Source: Onchocerca volvulus
Taxonomy: Eukaryota; Nematoda; Chromadorea; Rhabditida; Onchocercidae
Length of the DNA stretch: 64,000 nt
Assembly (NCBI GenBank): GCA_000499405.2
Contig: HG738137.1
Span: 14,501,661 to 14,565,660, forward strand
Reading direction: 5' to 3'
The notes beneath the pieces are model-generated. The model ran no database searches. It was not told the origin of the DNA and saw nothing but the letters and a program-made list of their open reading frames with translations. Below, piece after piece: positions 14,026 to 28,200 of the stretch. The translations under genes were made by a program, and so were the position numbers. How positions within the stretch are numbered: the stretch's first letter is position 1; each line of letters opens with the position of its first letter.

Positions 14026-16785
14026 CTGCGAAAAGCTTTCATATTACTGTTATATAAAAATAAATGATGTTCATGTCTTTCAACGATTTGATCAGCTATG
14101 GTAAACGGAAAGAAATTTGTAACTTCTAATAAATTAATAACTATTGTCAGAACAAAAAATGCATTCATTTTCTATAGCAAATAAAAGTAACAAATCGAAA
14201 AAAATGAATAAATTTGAGTTAATCTTGGCTATTTCCGAATTATGCCAGCTTTCATTAATTGAAACTATTTAAATTTGTCTAAATCAATTTATCCGCTGAT
14301 TTCATTTCTCTGATAATGAAATTTTTTCGCATTTTTTTTTTCTTTGCAGATTTTATACGATAACATCGTCTATCTATTTGTTGATATGAAAAAGATGAAA
14401 TTTTACATATGTCATACCATAATCTTCATATTTGTAAAGATTTTTTAGAATTCCCCTCGTTTTTAAACAGTTCTATTATCAAAATCGAATAATTTACAAT
14501 CATGTCGAGTGGAGAAATGATATGTTTAATAAGTAGTTTATCTATATTATATTATATATTATTATGGTACTGATTTTGCAGAATAATGCAAAGTTCTCTC
14601 ATCTTTGTAGTTATAAATTGGAAACTACAACAGCTAATAACAAAGATATTTTTATAATAAAAATTAAGAACGGCTCAGGAATAGTTTTTACAGTAGAAGC
14701 TGGGTTAACCTTATAACATAAATCTACTAATTTCATGAATATGCTACTAATTACTATGAACTGTATTTTTATTTGGCGGTTAATTCCGAGACATTATAAT
14801 TCTAACAGAAATGGTTTCATGAATGTGTTACTAGCTGTTATATCTTTCTCCAATGATGATTCCGGCGAATTACTTCGTCTTTTTCATTTTATCAGTTCAA
14901 ATAAACGTTTGAACTTTTTAAAAATTTAAAGTTAAAAAATGAAATAAATCCCTGATAATGTGAACCTTCAGACATATATCGTCGTGGTGGGAATATTCGT
15001 CGTATTTTACCACCAAATTAACCAAAACCCAATACGTTATAGCTTTCTGCTTTTAGCGGTGTTCGAAACGATTCCCTGTTGGTCTCGTCTGGAATATGCT
15101 TGGATGATTAGTTTGGATAATGCTGCATTGAACAGATGTGCGCAGATCGATAATGTTGGACCGAGATTTCCCGGTGATGTCATTGATTGCTCGAGATGCC
15201 AAACAGATCCATCACGGATAAATCGTATGCGACGGACGCGGAAGAAACGATCGCTATCATGGATGCCTCGTGCATTTTATCGACCGATGACGTCATCGCT
15301 CGTGATCATTCTTTGCTATTGGGACGGTATGAAACGTTTCAGATCATAGCTTATGCATTCTTTTATTACATCATTTTGTTTTAAATTTCAAATAATTTTT
15401 TGGTAAGTTTCTTCTGAAAAATTTCAAACTTGGAGCCACATTTCGTATTGATGTAATTTAATCAATTAATTAAATAGGGAAGTAACAAGTTTGAGATATT
15501 AAATATTGATTGCACTCATACAGAAAAATCGACCAAATACATATACATAACAAATGTTTCATGTAAAAATTCCGCTAATTATGTAATTACATGCAGCAGT
15601 AAAATTATAATAAATGTATAAATGCAAGATATATGTGAAAGTTTGTAATATTATAATTCAAGTAGTTTTGCAAGAATTGTTGATTGCATACTGTATATAT
15701 GAAATAGAATAGTAATTCGAAAAATTAACTGTTGATATGTCTTACATGATGATATATTTTACGTAATGGTACGAAAATAATCATTGTAAATTCCTACCAA
15801 TATTTTTCAAAATTATTACAATTTCGTCCGGCTAACTATGGATAATTTATCTTCTGAATTCAATTTGTAATATTATATTTATATTTGTAATAATTAATAT
15901 TATATTGCTACTTTTATGTGAAAAACGAATATGTTCGTAATTATTTTTGAATATGCGAGCAAAACAATTTTTTTTTTTTTTTGGTTTGTTTATTACTGTG
16001 TAAAACTCCAGTTTCAATTGAGAGGTATGAACTGATTTTATTAAATCAATATTTCCTGTCGTACAAAACGAGAAGAATATGAAAACAATTTTTTCTTTTT
16101 TTTGCATTTACAAAGATATCCGCAATGAAAGTACTGGGTTTCTTTAGAATGATTTTTTCTTTTCCTTTTTTTTTTTCTTGGAAACACGTTTGAGCTAATT
16201 ACAATTTGCCGAATTGGGAAGGTTAACATATCACAGACATACTGGCATATAATGGTTGCAAAAGTTATATAAGATTTGGGAAAATATCTTTATTTTTCCT
16301 TAACCTAACATTAATTTAAGTTCTCCAATTTAACAATATAATCCATTATTAGTTCAAAAAAATAAATAAATAAATAAATAAATGTAGAACTATAATAATG
16401 GGAAGACCAGTAAATTTAACATTTATGTATGTATTGGAAAAAATATTCAAGTTAAAAAATACATAAACCTAAAACGAAGCTAACAAGCGCCAAATTTCAT
16501 ACATATACATGCAAATAACACATTTTACAAGTTCTGGTTTTTTTCCGGGCCACTTTTTTACAGCTTTCAAATCAAACTAAAATATGTTATGACTCACGAT
16601 GCTAAATATGTCCGATTGTCATTTGAGTTAAATTTGAATTTCAGACAACATAATCTGAGTTTCAAATGGCTTTTTCCAGCTATTTTCCTAATACTTAAGG
16701 ACAATGAAAAACAATATTTGAAATGAAACAGCCATTTTCTGAATCATTTCTTGCGAAATTATATTTTTTAGCCAATCGATCAATA
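14026..16785. other. Gap between zinc-finger gene and TMF1, with one GC-richer island
   Basis: AT-rich DNA between the first placed exon of the zinc-finger gene and the TMF1 polyadenylation signal. It should hold the missing 5' exon and promoter of the zinc-finger gene, but I could not find an ATG exon ending in the right phase (one base into a codon). The only striking stretch is the GC-richer island at 15057-15340. A short AAAT repeat lies at about 16360-16384. Confidence 0.5.
15057..15340. other. GC-richer coding-looking island, identity unknown
   Basis: This stretch is visibly richer in G and C than the surrounding DNA and is open in more than one frame. On the plus strand, an ATG at 15196 opens a frame (MPNRSITDKSYATD...) that runs to a good donor (GGACG|gtatga) near 15335. 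Another plus frame runs through the whole island. On the minus strand, a frame reads for about 80 codons (RVRRIRFIRDGS..., ending AKSRKL). A good acceptor-like sequence (ctgcttttag) ends at 15056. None of these frames could be linked to a neighbouring exon in phase. It could be an exon of a small gene, part of the 5' end of the zinc-finger gene, or an old pseudogene or mobile-element scrap. Confidence 0.3.
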
Positions 16786-16791
16786 TTTATT
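16786..16791 (-). terminator. AATAAA polyadenylation signal of TMF1
   Basis: AATAAA on the minus strand about 36 nt after the TMF1 stop codon (16827-16829). This supports the short last exon at 16827-16853. Confidence 0.6.
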
Positions 16792-16826
16792 GTACAGCTA
16801 TCTTGAGGAATCAAGAATCAATCGTT

Positions 16827-19800
16827 TCAGCTCTTTCCCAAGAAATATTCTGTCTGAAAAATTAATTGATAAAAAAACGACAGGAAAATCTGAATAATAA
16901 ACGGAATAAGAGAATCCCGAAAAAGTAATTCTGGGAAAACTAATCGGTGTAGAAGTCATCCGTCTGCAGAATGTTAAAAAAAAAAAAAAAATTTGAGTAA
17001 TTCATTTTACTTGTCATATTGTCAGTCAAATGAGTCATTTGTCGATATTTTATTCTTCATTCTGATACAAAAGCCTTTTATTCTTTAATCTAATACATAT
17101 AAAATGGATCGAGAAAAAACCGGTCAAACTCTTACATCAGTCTTACTAATAGTTTCGTTCACCAAATTCGCTTAAATTATTAATTGAACAAAATCAGTTT
17201 TTTCGAGGTCGCTATTATTGAGTGGTAACTTTATCGCTGAAAGAAGTTAATTTTCTAGAAGTCAAAATATTCTGAATGGAATAAATCTTCTTTATGTCAT
17301 CTAACTACATGAGATACTAGTGCGGAATAGGACTCGGATAATTACCTGATCCTTTAGTAATTTCTTCAGATCCGCTAAATCTAACTCAAGCTCTTCAATT
17401 CGTTCAATTTTTTCACCATGTGCCTCCAATAAATTTTCATAGCGCATCCTTGATATCTGTAAATTTTTTCTTTTGTACTTTGGTTTCAACACGCTATCAT
17501 CAGAAAGGAGCGATTTCCAATAAAATTGAGAATGAGTAATTAATCAAATATAATAATGTTAGTTATGTCAAAGATCTACTATGGAACCGTATGGGAGTAA
17601 TTTTTTTCCCTCTTTGGCCAGAAAATTAAAAACTTAAGTCTTCAAACTGTCTTATAGTTGAACTTCTCATTAAATGAGAAGAAACTCTTTACAGGTATTA
17701 GGATGTCCTCTAAAACAGATTCAACTTTCAAATGATAAAGCAATCTGATGAATAAAACTATTTATGAGATTAGAAACCAGACCTGCAACTCATGTCGAAG
17801 TGAGCCTAAATATTGACTTTCGGCTTCCATTGAGGAAATTTTCTCTTCAAGTGACGAAATTTGCCGCATAGATTGTTCATATTTGCTTAAAGCATCAGCT
17901 AACTCTACCTTAACAAATAAAAACAAATGAATTGGTAGAAGGAAATGTACTATTTTTTTTTTTTTAAAGACAAAATAAATGAATACATCAACTAGAAATT
18001 AATCGAAAAATTTTTCCTTCAGTCCTTACAGTAAATTATTCCTAAAGATATTCGATTGTATTTGTCTTTAAAAAGTTTCGTTTTTTTTTTTTTTAACCAT
18101 TACTTCTCGGCCCAAATTTCCTATCCTTTTGATTACACAAAACAACTTCATGCATCATGAAAATTGTATTGAAATTGTATTATGATACTACAGATTACAC
18201 CATCTTTTCTTCAACAGTCGAGCTATTACTAACTGATAATATAAAAAATTGCTTTAAAAGCAGAATACAAAATTACCTGAACTGCATGACTTGGTATACT
18301 GAGCATAAAAGAACCACCGTTTGGTAGAAGGTCTTGTATCTTTTCTTGCTTCATTGAATGTTCAGCATTTTGTATTTTCGACTGATGCAATTCTTTTTCC
18401 AAAATTTCGGAGTATTTCCTGGCATCCTCTACTTCACTTTGCTAGAATTTTTCCAAAAAGATTTTGTTTCTTTTATTTGAAAATTATTAAATAATTGGAA
18501 TGGTAACTTAAAATTTCAAATTCATTCATTCATAAAAATCTTTTGATTATCATAAAACTATTTTCTTTTGTCGTATTTCATTCAATAAAATTTTCATATA
18601 TGTATATAACAGCTTCAAATTTCTGCACAGTTTGAAGGGATAATAAGGCCAGGAAAAACTAATTTCGATAAGAATATTTCTAAAAGATGCAATTTAGAAT
18701 TTTAAAAACCAGAATACAGTTTTAAAAATCTTTTCGAATTCTTAAAATCTATTTAGACAAATAAATAACATAATCAAATAAGAAAATAGCGTACTTTTTG
18801 CATAATACGTTTTTCGAATGCATCCGCTTCATCGCTTAATCGTACGGAAACTCTCTCAATTTCATCTTCTTTTTCATTCAATGTTTTTGTTAATTCTTCT
18901 ATTTTGTGCAGTAACTTACTTGAATTCATTTCCAATCTAAAAAAAGCTTTTTTCGTCATTATTTTATCACGGGAATTCATCATTTTTACTAAATTAATTC
19001 ATAAAAATTTTAATAAATAAAAGATTGCTCATCTATACTAGAAATGATAGAAAGAAATGAAAAAATTATAACAAATATTAAATTATTTCATATTTAATAA
19101 TTATCACAATCAATAATTCTTTTTCTTCAAGAATATAATTACTCTCAAAATGTATCCAAAAACGAAAAATGAAAGTTCTTTTGCCTTTTTTTTTTTTTTC
19201 GCAAAATTACTAACATCGAATTCTGTTGCTCAATTCGTCGAACATGTTCATTAAGTCTTTCTATTGTTGCCAAATCCCTCTGTACATGTTTTCGGAGCTA
19301 AAAATGAAAAATGAGTCAAATCAAGTGAATTTGTTATTTCATTTTTTCAAGAATATCCTTTGCACAAAAGAAATGAAAACGTAAATGATAACTACATTAT
19401 ACAAGGGGCAAAATATATTTTGAAACTAACAAACTATGATAGCTCTCTGATTAGTCATTCATACCAAGCGAACAAAATCCAAAATAAAACATTATTGAAT
19501 TCTGATACCCAGCTTTTATCAAACATACCAAATTCACAAGTTTATCAAGTTTCTCCTATCAATTTTAACTGAATCATTAACCATTTTTAAGGATGCAGAA
19601 CATCGAAAGAAACAGTTTCAGACTTTTCTGCGAGTCAAATACAGAAATCAAAACTCTGTAGAAGAAAAATACTATGAAGGACATATTTATCAATCAACAC
19701 ACGATGTATTTTGTTAAATTTTTTGGAAATTGCTGCAACAATACCACATACTAATTCAATTAATCCAATGAATGATATGAAACAAATGGGATTTAAACTT

Positions 19801-22218
19801 TTTTTTTTTTTTTTTTTTTTTTATCTAAAATTTCTTGCAGTACAATGTTAACCGCACACCAGCAGTTTTTTCTATTTATTCTCATATATTTAAAATAAAA
19901 TCTTTCCTATCTTTTCTCCTCTTCATTATGATTATCATTTATATACACACACATATTAGAAAAAAAAGAAAAAACGGAGTAGAAGTAGAACAAATTGAAA
20001 ATAATTAAAACATCGACAAATACAAATGAAATAAATTATTTTCAAATATTAAATTAGAAAGCGAATTTAATTAGGAAGGATATAACATTATTGCTAAAAA
20101 ATAATTTAAAATACGATGTTTTAGAACAGATAATTAATAAATAAAATTAATGATTCCACAATGCTTCCTTTATCTCTCACTTGGTAGCTAAGGAACTGAA
20201 TATAAACAAAAAGAAGTAAATTTTAATTAGTATATAAATATACTTGTAATAAAAAGTATTTCCTAAAGCAATAGTATGAATTATTACAAATTTGAAATTC
20301 ACTATTTTTGCAAAATAATGATGATGGATAAAGCACTCAATATTTTAACAAACTGAAATTTATATTAAAAGAAAAAAGAAAAAAACAGATTTAAAAGGTC
20401 AAATCAAGAGTGTGTATCTTATTATCTTATAAAATTGAATAATTATTAATTCTGACAAATGTGAAAAGTAGAGACATATTCTTCTCAAGAAAAGAAAAAA
20501 AAAAATTAACATTTTTAATATTTCACAATATCACAGAATATGAGAACTACTACTATCCTATAATGTCAGTATTATTCAGAGTCACACGGCAAACGTGGTA
20601 CTTCTGTTTCCGTAATTGAATCCCATTTTATGCCATCGAAAAATGCTTCTTTCTTTACAGCTTCCGCTCCACCAGATTCAATGGAACCCAAACGATCCTT
20701 CACTTTCACAACCAATAATTTCCGCACAATATTTGCCGCAAGTTCCGGAAAATCATTCGGAATTTTATAGGCAGCATTCATGATTCGTCGATAAATGAGA
20801 TATTCAGCTACATCGTGAAATGCATGCTGACCGGTAAGCAATTGATAAATGATAACACCTAAAGCCCAGTAATCACAAGCCTGTTGCACTGGTTCACCCT
20901 TCAATACTTCCGGGCTAACGAACTGTGCTGTACCAACAAACGAACCTCGTCGTTTTTGACCCTCCGGTCTATCTGTTTGTCTACTTGGTTTTGCATGATC
21001 AAGAATCTTAGCAGAACCAAAATCGGAAACAAGAATATGACCCGTCTCAGAGATTAGAATATTTTCCGGCTTCAAATCACGATGAATTATCTTCAGCGAA
21101 TGCATATGTTCCATTGCTGCGACAATTTCACTGATATAAAATCTAGTTAAATCCAAGTTAAATTTTCCACCCGATTTTCGCATTAATTTCAGTAAATCAC
21201 CTTTCTTAGCCAGTGTCATTATGATATAAAGATTTTCTGTATCCTGAAATGTGCACATGATCTGTGTCAGGAATGGATGCTTTCCACCGCTATTCGATAA
21301 TCGTATTAACGCTTCTTTTTCCCGGAAAATATAATCGACTTTTCTTTCACGGATTATTTGTTTTTTGAAGCAAACTTTTGCTGCAAATTCTCTTCCTGTA
21401 CTTCTTTCTTTGACATGATAAACCGTAGAAAATGATCCTTCACCCACTTCATTTAAAAATATGAAATCTGATCGTGTTCTTAATTCTTTTGATTTCTCAT
21501 CACTTTCTATTAACCGTTTCGTTTCACCGATGGTATCAGAATGACATGTCATATCTTCAGCAATAATATTCTTGTCGTCCTGCAAATAGTGAAATTAGAG
21601 ACGCTTCGGCACGAGCATTTACTAATAATTGTTCAAAATGATCAAAATGCCTCGACGTCTCTAGGTTCACATTTGCAAAACAACTCTGATTAAATTCCTC
21701 AAATCATAGAACAATGTACGAACCAAGAGACGCCCTCACTCACACATTAAATTCCTTCTTTGTTCAACAATACAATCCATCAGTTTGATTCGGAATAAAG
21801 TTTACATTTCAATAAGTTATAATGTATTTTAAGTTTATTTCTATACCCAAAATGGAATTAAGGTCCTATTAGCAAGTGTTAGATCAATATCGTAAAGACA
21901 TTGAAATATTTATAATTAAGAGAAAGTACATTGAAACTTGCGAGCTCTAAGATTATAGATAAACAAAACTAATATCATCCATACTATGAAATCTTCATAT
22001 CGCTTCTTAGTATCTTCTCTTTTACCCTATCTTTTCTTTAAATTCATTATTATTCCGACGCTTTAACTATTTCCTTCTCCCTCGCATTCTCTCTCTCTCT
22101 TCGATCTGATCGATCTGACACCATTTTCCTATTCTTTTTTATTGTTATTTTCTATCTAATTACTTTTATTTACTAATTTATCACAACGATGATTTGTTCA
22201 TATCTCAAGAAGATGACA

Positions 22219-22281
<63 letters not shown>

Positions 22282-25200
22282 AATAATTAGTAATGTGTAA
22301 CCTATTAGAAACAAAAAATAATAACACTTCCACTATTACACTTTTTCAACAAGTTACAAATCCTCACCTCTTCATTTTCCTTCTTTTTTTTCTCATTTTC
22401 AATTGAAAGTTGTTCTGAAAAAAACCGGAACACAATTTAAAAGTAACAAATACATTTTTTTTTGTATAATAACAATTAAATATTTTCTGAATAAGCATCA
22501 AAATTTGAAAATTTTTAGATAAATAAAAGGATTCTTTGCATAAAGAATGATCCCTATATTTAACATCAGAAATATTTCACAAATAAATTTGTAGGAAAGA
22601 AATCTAGAATTTTCATTGACAGAAAGTAAAGCAATTTGAAATTAGAACTTCTTGGTTTTCTTTTCTTTGTTTTCAATCTGGATATCTAATATATTCATAT
22701 GTAATGTGAAACAAGAAGAGAGTACACATCGACGAGCTGCATGCATGTCCGAAAAATATGAACACTCGATGCCTGACACCAGATGAACGGATTATGCATA
22801 GTCCAACTAGCAGGTTCAAAGTTAAAATTTGAAATTTTTTGCTTCGGACTGTGAATTTTGTCAGGAAAAACCATAACAGTCCTTCATCCACTTACGACTG
22901 TACAATTTTTGTAAACAAATATTTAACTGATCAATAAACAAATACCTTTCTCCAAATTTAGTGCACTTATAGCTATTTCCTTTTCGCATACGATTTGTTC
23001 GTATTCTTTATCTTTTGAAGAAACTTTTTCCTCTAACTGCTGTATCGATTCCAGCAACGGAGCACTGACTAAATTAAAAATTTTCAGGCACAAATTTGAA
23101 GTATTGAAAATTGAATAACTAGTAAAATATAATTTTGAAAAAAATTCGTGGTAAAAACATAGAATTTACCAGCAGCAATCATCGCAGCATTATTTTGTTG
23201 TGTTTCCATCATTTCACCAAGTCTCTGAAACAAAAATAACAAATATTGGAAATTGTCATTATTATTAATCTCTTCTAAGATAGCAATAAATATGATAAAA
23301 ATATAAGAGAATCTTCAGAGACTAAAGTGAAAAAAAGTGACTCGTTATTAGCATATTACAATGCATTGCACGACAATGCCATAATGCTAGTTTTCAAACT
23401 ATTATAACAATAAAATTTTCCACCGAATTCCATTCATATTGCCACAGTTGCAAAAAATTGTGATAATATATATTATTTATCAATTTCGTATTGTCCAAAA
23501 ATTATATTAAAAAAAGAAAAAAAAAAGAATTATAAATTGAATGCATGAAAAAATAAACCTTTTCTAGTGAATCTATATAAACTGATTGCTGTTCATTTTT
23601 CTTTTTCTCGTCTTCAAGATCTGCATTTAATCCTGGAATAAAACTCTGAAGTTTCAAAAATTTGATATAACATTTAATAATGTTGAAACTAGAATTAGTT
23701 CCAGAAGCTCCAAAAAGGCATGCAGACACTGTATCAGTTCATAACTGGTTCAATAATTTAATAGATTAAACGGCTGCTACTTTAATCCTTTTCCCATAGT
23801 TTTGACGTGGACATTTTTAACGCTCAACATTGCTATCAGCAGAAACTAAATTGTATTAAATTTCTGCATAAATTATCATTACAAAAGAATCTACTAGAAA
23901 TCGCTTTGTAATTATGATGACGATGAACCACCTCGAGTGATTTCTTCGATACTTTTTGACGACATTTCGTTCTGCTTTACTTTGATTGAAACTTCTTCAA
24001 AGACAGTTTCCAACCTCTGCAAAAAAGATGACAATTCAAATTACTGCATTTCTGAAATTCTGAAAATTTCTCTGCAGACAAATTACAAATGAATGCTCTA
24101 CATCTAAATACAAGAACTTTTGTCAACTAATTAATATCCAAAAGTACCTGCTGCATAATGAAACAAATAATGGTAATTCGAGATTTGTTGAATTTCATTT
24201 ATCTTTTTAAAAATATGGTTAACGTACTACCAATCACTTAACAAAAGACCTATAGCTAACAAACTGGAATCTGAATAAGACAGAAAATTTCGAGCACTCG
24301 AAAAATCCATGTTACCTTCAATTCTTCGTGAGCTAATTCTCGGCTCGCTTCTGATTGCTGTACATCTACCAACAGTTTACTAATTTTTTCATCCTTCCTC
24401 TTCAAATCACTTGTTAAACCTTCATTTGCTACTTTTAATTCCGCCAAATCATTTTCTAGAGATTTTACCATGGCTGGAAAATCACCTGATTAATTTCATC
24501 AAAGTAACAAAAAAAAGAAAAAAAAAGCATGCGAAATTTACCTCGTAGTTTCATAATTTCTGCTGAAAGACCTCTTGCTTCTTCACGAGCAAGATCTCGA
24601 TCAGTTTCAGCTTCGGTGCTCTTTTTTGCTAATTGCTCCTGTTCAGCAAGGCCGGCTCTAAGTTTCTTTAGCTCTCTTGACAATTTTCCATTCATCTCAG
24701 CTAATTTTTCACCTGCATTTGAACTCATTAAAATTATATCGAAACTTAAAAAAACAGTGTTCATCATAATTCCATTCATTTCTCTAGAAATAAAACTGAT
24801 CTCATTAATTAATCAATAGAAAACTTACCTTCCTGCAAAAGATCTGCTAATTTTGTTTCTTTCTCGTTCAATTTCTTCAGAAGTTTTGCTTCTGTTGTGC
24901 TAAAAGTATTTTCATCGATATGAATTTTTAAATGTAAGAAATCTTTCCAAAAAATTATCAGAATTTCAAAAATACCTCTGCTGCGTCCGCATTGCTTTTA
25001 GAGAAAGCAATTCTTTAGATTTTGCTTCCAGCCTCTGATTCTGGAACTGAAGATCACGAATTCGCCTTTCTTGATATTGAATTTGTGTCCTCAAATGGGC
25101 TATTTCAGCACTGCTTGGTTGCTTATCGTTCAAATTATTATTGCCTTCTTCTTTTGTCTATAAAATCAGTAGACTATTAAATTTGTTTCTTTTTCGGAAA

Positions 25201-28200
25201 GAAAAAGCTACTGCTTACTACCATATCAGACCATATTCTGGAGAAAAGATGCAAATCTTCGGAATTTCTAACTGATTTCACATTTTTACATGATTCTTGT
25301 GCCGAAATATATGTCGATAAAAATATATGTTGTATTACCAACATGATATTATCATTATAAGCAGTGACAAAATTATCAAAGAACATTATATAGTATTGAG
25401 AAATGAGAAGGAAACCTAAACTATATTAACTTTTATCAACAGAAACCAACATTAAGTGTACACATTAGACTAGAGACTAATTTGACGAAAAATTAACATC
25501 AAAAACCTCTTTTAGGAAGCCAGTAAAAATATTAATAATATCGATACTATTTTTTTAATATATTCCTAATATTATTTGTGGTCTACGCTTAGGATATTAC
25601 TAGAAAAATGTATGCAACAAATAATTCGACACTCATAAGTATTGCGATCAATGCTTGTAAAAAAATGTTCAAAAATGATTAGGCAAAAATACATATCAAT
25701 ATTAATTACTTGATCGTGGGTTTCTGTTATTGATGCATCCGTTGATAAAAGAGGAAAAGTTTTTGGCGGTACACTGCTTGCCATCGAACTACAATCAGTA
25801 TTTAAAGCCAAGCATTCTATTTTAGAAAAAAAAAAAAATTCTATTAGATGCAGTATAATTTAAATGATCTAAAATTCTGAGAATCGATAATTTTATGAAA
25901 AACCAAACAAACGTACCACGAATCGCTCTGACGAAGTATCTCAAAATCACTTGATATAACCGTTAAAGTATCATCATGATGTTTATCATTCCCATTCGAT
26001 GAATTCTCCGTAACAAAATGCTTGTTGTCTTCCTAAACACTTAACTGTAACAGTAATAGTTAAGAAACCAAAGAATGAAATAACAGAATTAAAATCATTA
26101 TCCAATATCAAAAAAGTGATTATCCCATCATAGTAGTGCATTCTAATAACTGACTTCATGATTTGCTTAGTCTAGAGATCATGGCGCAATAATAAGTCAG
26201 ATGAAAGGAAATGAACATTACGCTCAACCAACTGTTTATTTGGCAATTACCGTTATTTATGCTCATAATCAGTAATTTTGGCTCGATTTAAAAAAGTTTT
26301 TTTTTGGATAGATTTCTATAGGTATAAAGCATTTCATAATATTAAAAACATTGAATGCGAATGATAACTTTCAATCTATCCTACCTCTAACAGCTCTGAA
26401 TCTTTATGCTTCTGGGCATCATTTGAACGTAAGATATCTTGCTCTTCATTGCATACCAACTCTTCTTCTGGAGAATTCTATAAAAAATCATAAACAGTCA
26501 AGATTTTTCGAAATAACAATATTATCAGTATATTCTTCAGTAATCACTAAAGATTTCAATAAGATTACTCATATTAAATCTAATTTTGTTTCAAATTTGA
26601 TTTAGATGAGTCTTGATTTTTTAACTAATCATTACTGTCTACAAATAATTAACTCAATAATCTCTTTTAAATAGCTCACCATCACCACTAAATGTTGCCA
26701 GCGAAAAAAAAATTTTCCAGTTTTTTGAACATAAATTAGAACAATGAAATGTTGAGGGTATCTACTACCTCAAAATTTTTTTTTTTGAATTGTGACATAA
26801 AAACCCCGAAACCCACGTCCAAAATTGTTTCATAAGCTCTTACCGAACACGGTGAATGCGGTAACAGTCCAGCATGGTGACTGTCACGAATAGGATTAGG
26901 TTCCGAATCGACCACGTCAACGCCCTAGAAATAACAGTAGGCAATTTCTAATATTGTAAATCTTATACTGATCTGAATCAATTCAACAAATACAAGAAAA
27001 TAGCATTAAACTTATTGAACTTATTGAAATGCCCATTCGGAGGACTTCTATTTTTGGTTTCCTCAGCAATATGTACAATATTATGATCTCCAAAAATTAA
27101 TATAAATTCGTTTTTGTGTTCTCAAAATATCTTCTTTAAAATGATAAATAAGTTCATTAAATAAAATTCATGCTATAAAATTTGGCAATAAATAAGTTCA
27201 TTATATGAAAATTGCTCTATAAAACTTAATTATACAATGTCAATTCATGATATACTGTATTATATATATAATAATAAGATAAATTAATTACGGAAGTTTC
27301 ATCGTATACGGGAGTGAACGAAGAGTTGGGTTCAACCCATTCCTCATGATGTCCTGACTGTTCTTCCAATGTTTGATTTACAGAAGCATTTATTATATCA
27401 TTAGCATCTTCATCGTTTTCTACCTAAATTTGAGTATTCCTTTAATAGTAGTGATAATAAGATGACCAGAAGCAATCTTACAAAATTTGAAAATCGAAAA
27501 AATTTTACAATAAATGAACATAAATGATGAATTGAAATTTAAATTTAAAATCCACGAATATTATTCAATAATGAATATTTAATTCATAATAATGCATCAA
27601 AATAAATTAATATTACTAGTAATATTTCATTTTAAACCTAATATCAGCAAAAAAAAAAAAAAAAAAATCTCCTGAATGATATCTATCATATTTCATCATA
27701 TGCCAAATTTAACAGTATTTTAAAAAATGACAAATTATTATTTATAATAAATTAAGAAATTTTAATCATGACCATTTGGAGTATTTCTGTATTCCTTTTC
27801 TACATCATATTTCACGATGATGGCATTAACAAAAACAAGGATAGATCCAGAGAAGAAAACATACTTCAATTCATCAAATATTTAAATTATTGGCAGATTT
27901 CGAAATTTTTAGACTAATTTTAATTTAAGCATACGAAGAATTTGTGTATGTGCATTTTAATTCTTATAAAATTGCATTCATAATGTTTCACTACAAAAAC
28001 AAACTACATACTCCAACATTTGTTTATCTTTCTTCACTTCAATGTGATTTTAATTTTCTTTGCAAAAATTGTCTTAAAAGAAAAGAAAAAAATTCAAATC
28101 AAAAATAAAAGGAAAATGTTATCAACAAATATTTATCAACAAATTATATAATTAAATTCCTACACAATGAAACTAGTATAATTTTTTTGTCTTCTAAATA

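Noticed and set aside
25710..25816. Longer TMF1 exon 6 starting at an acceptor before AATGCTTGG
   Set aside because: That acceptor requires a phase the upstream exon cannot supply. The internal acceptor at 25789 (gattgtag) joins in phase with the gtacgt donor at 25916.
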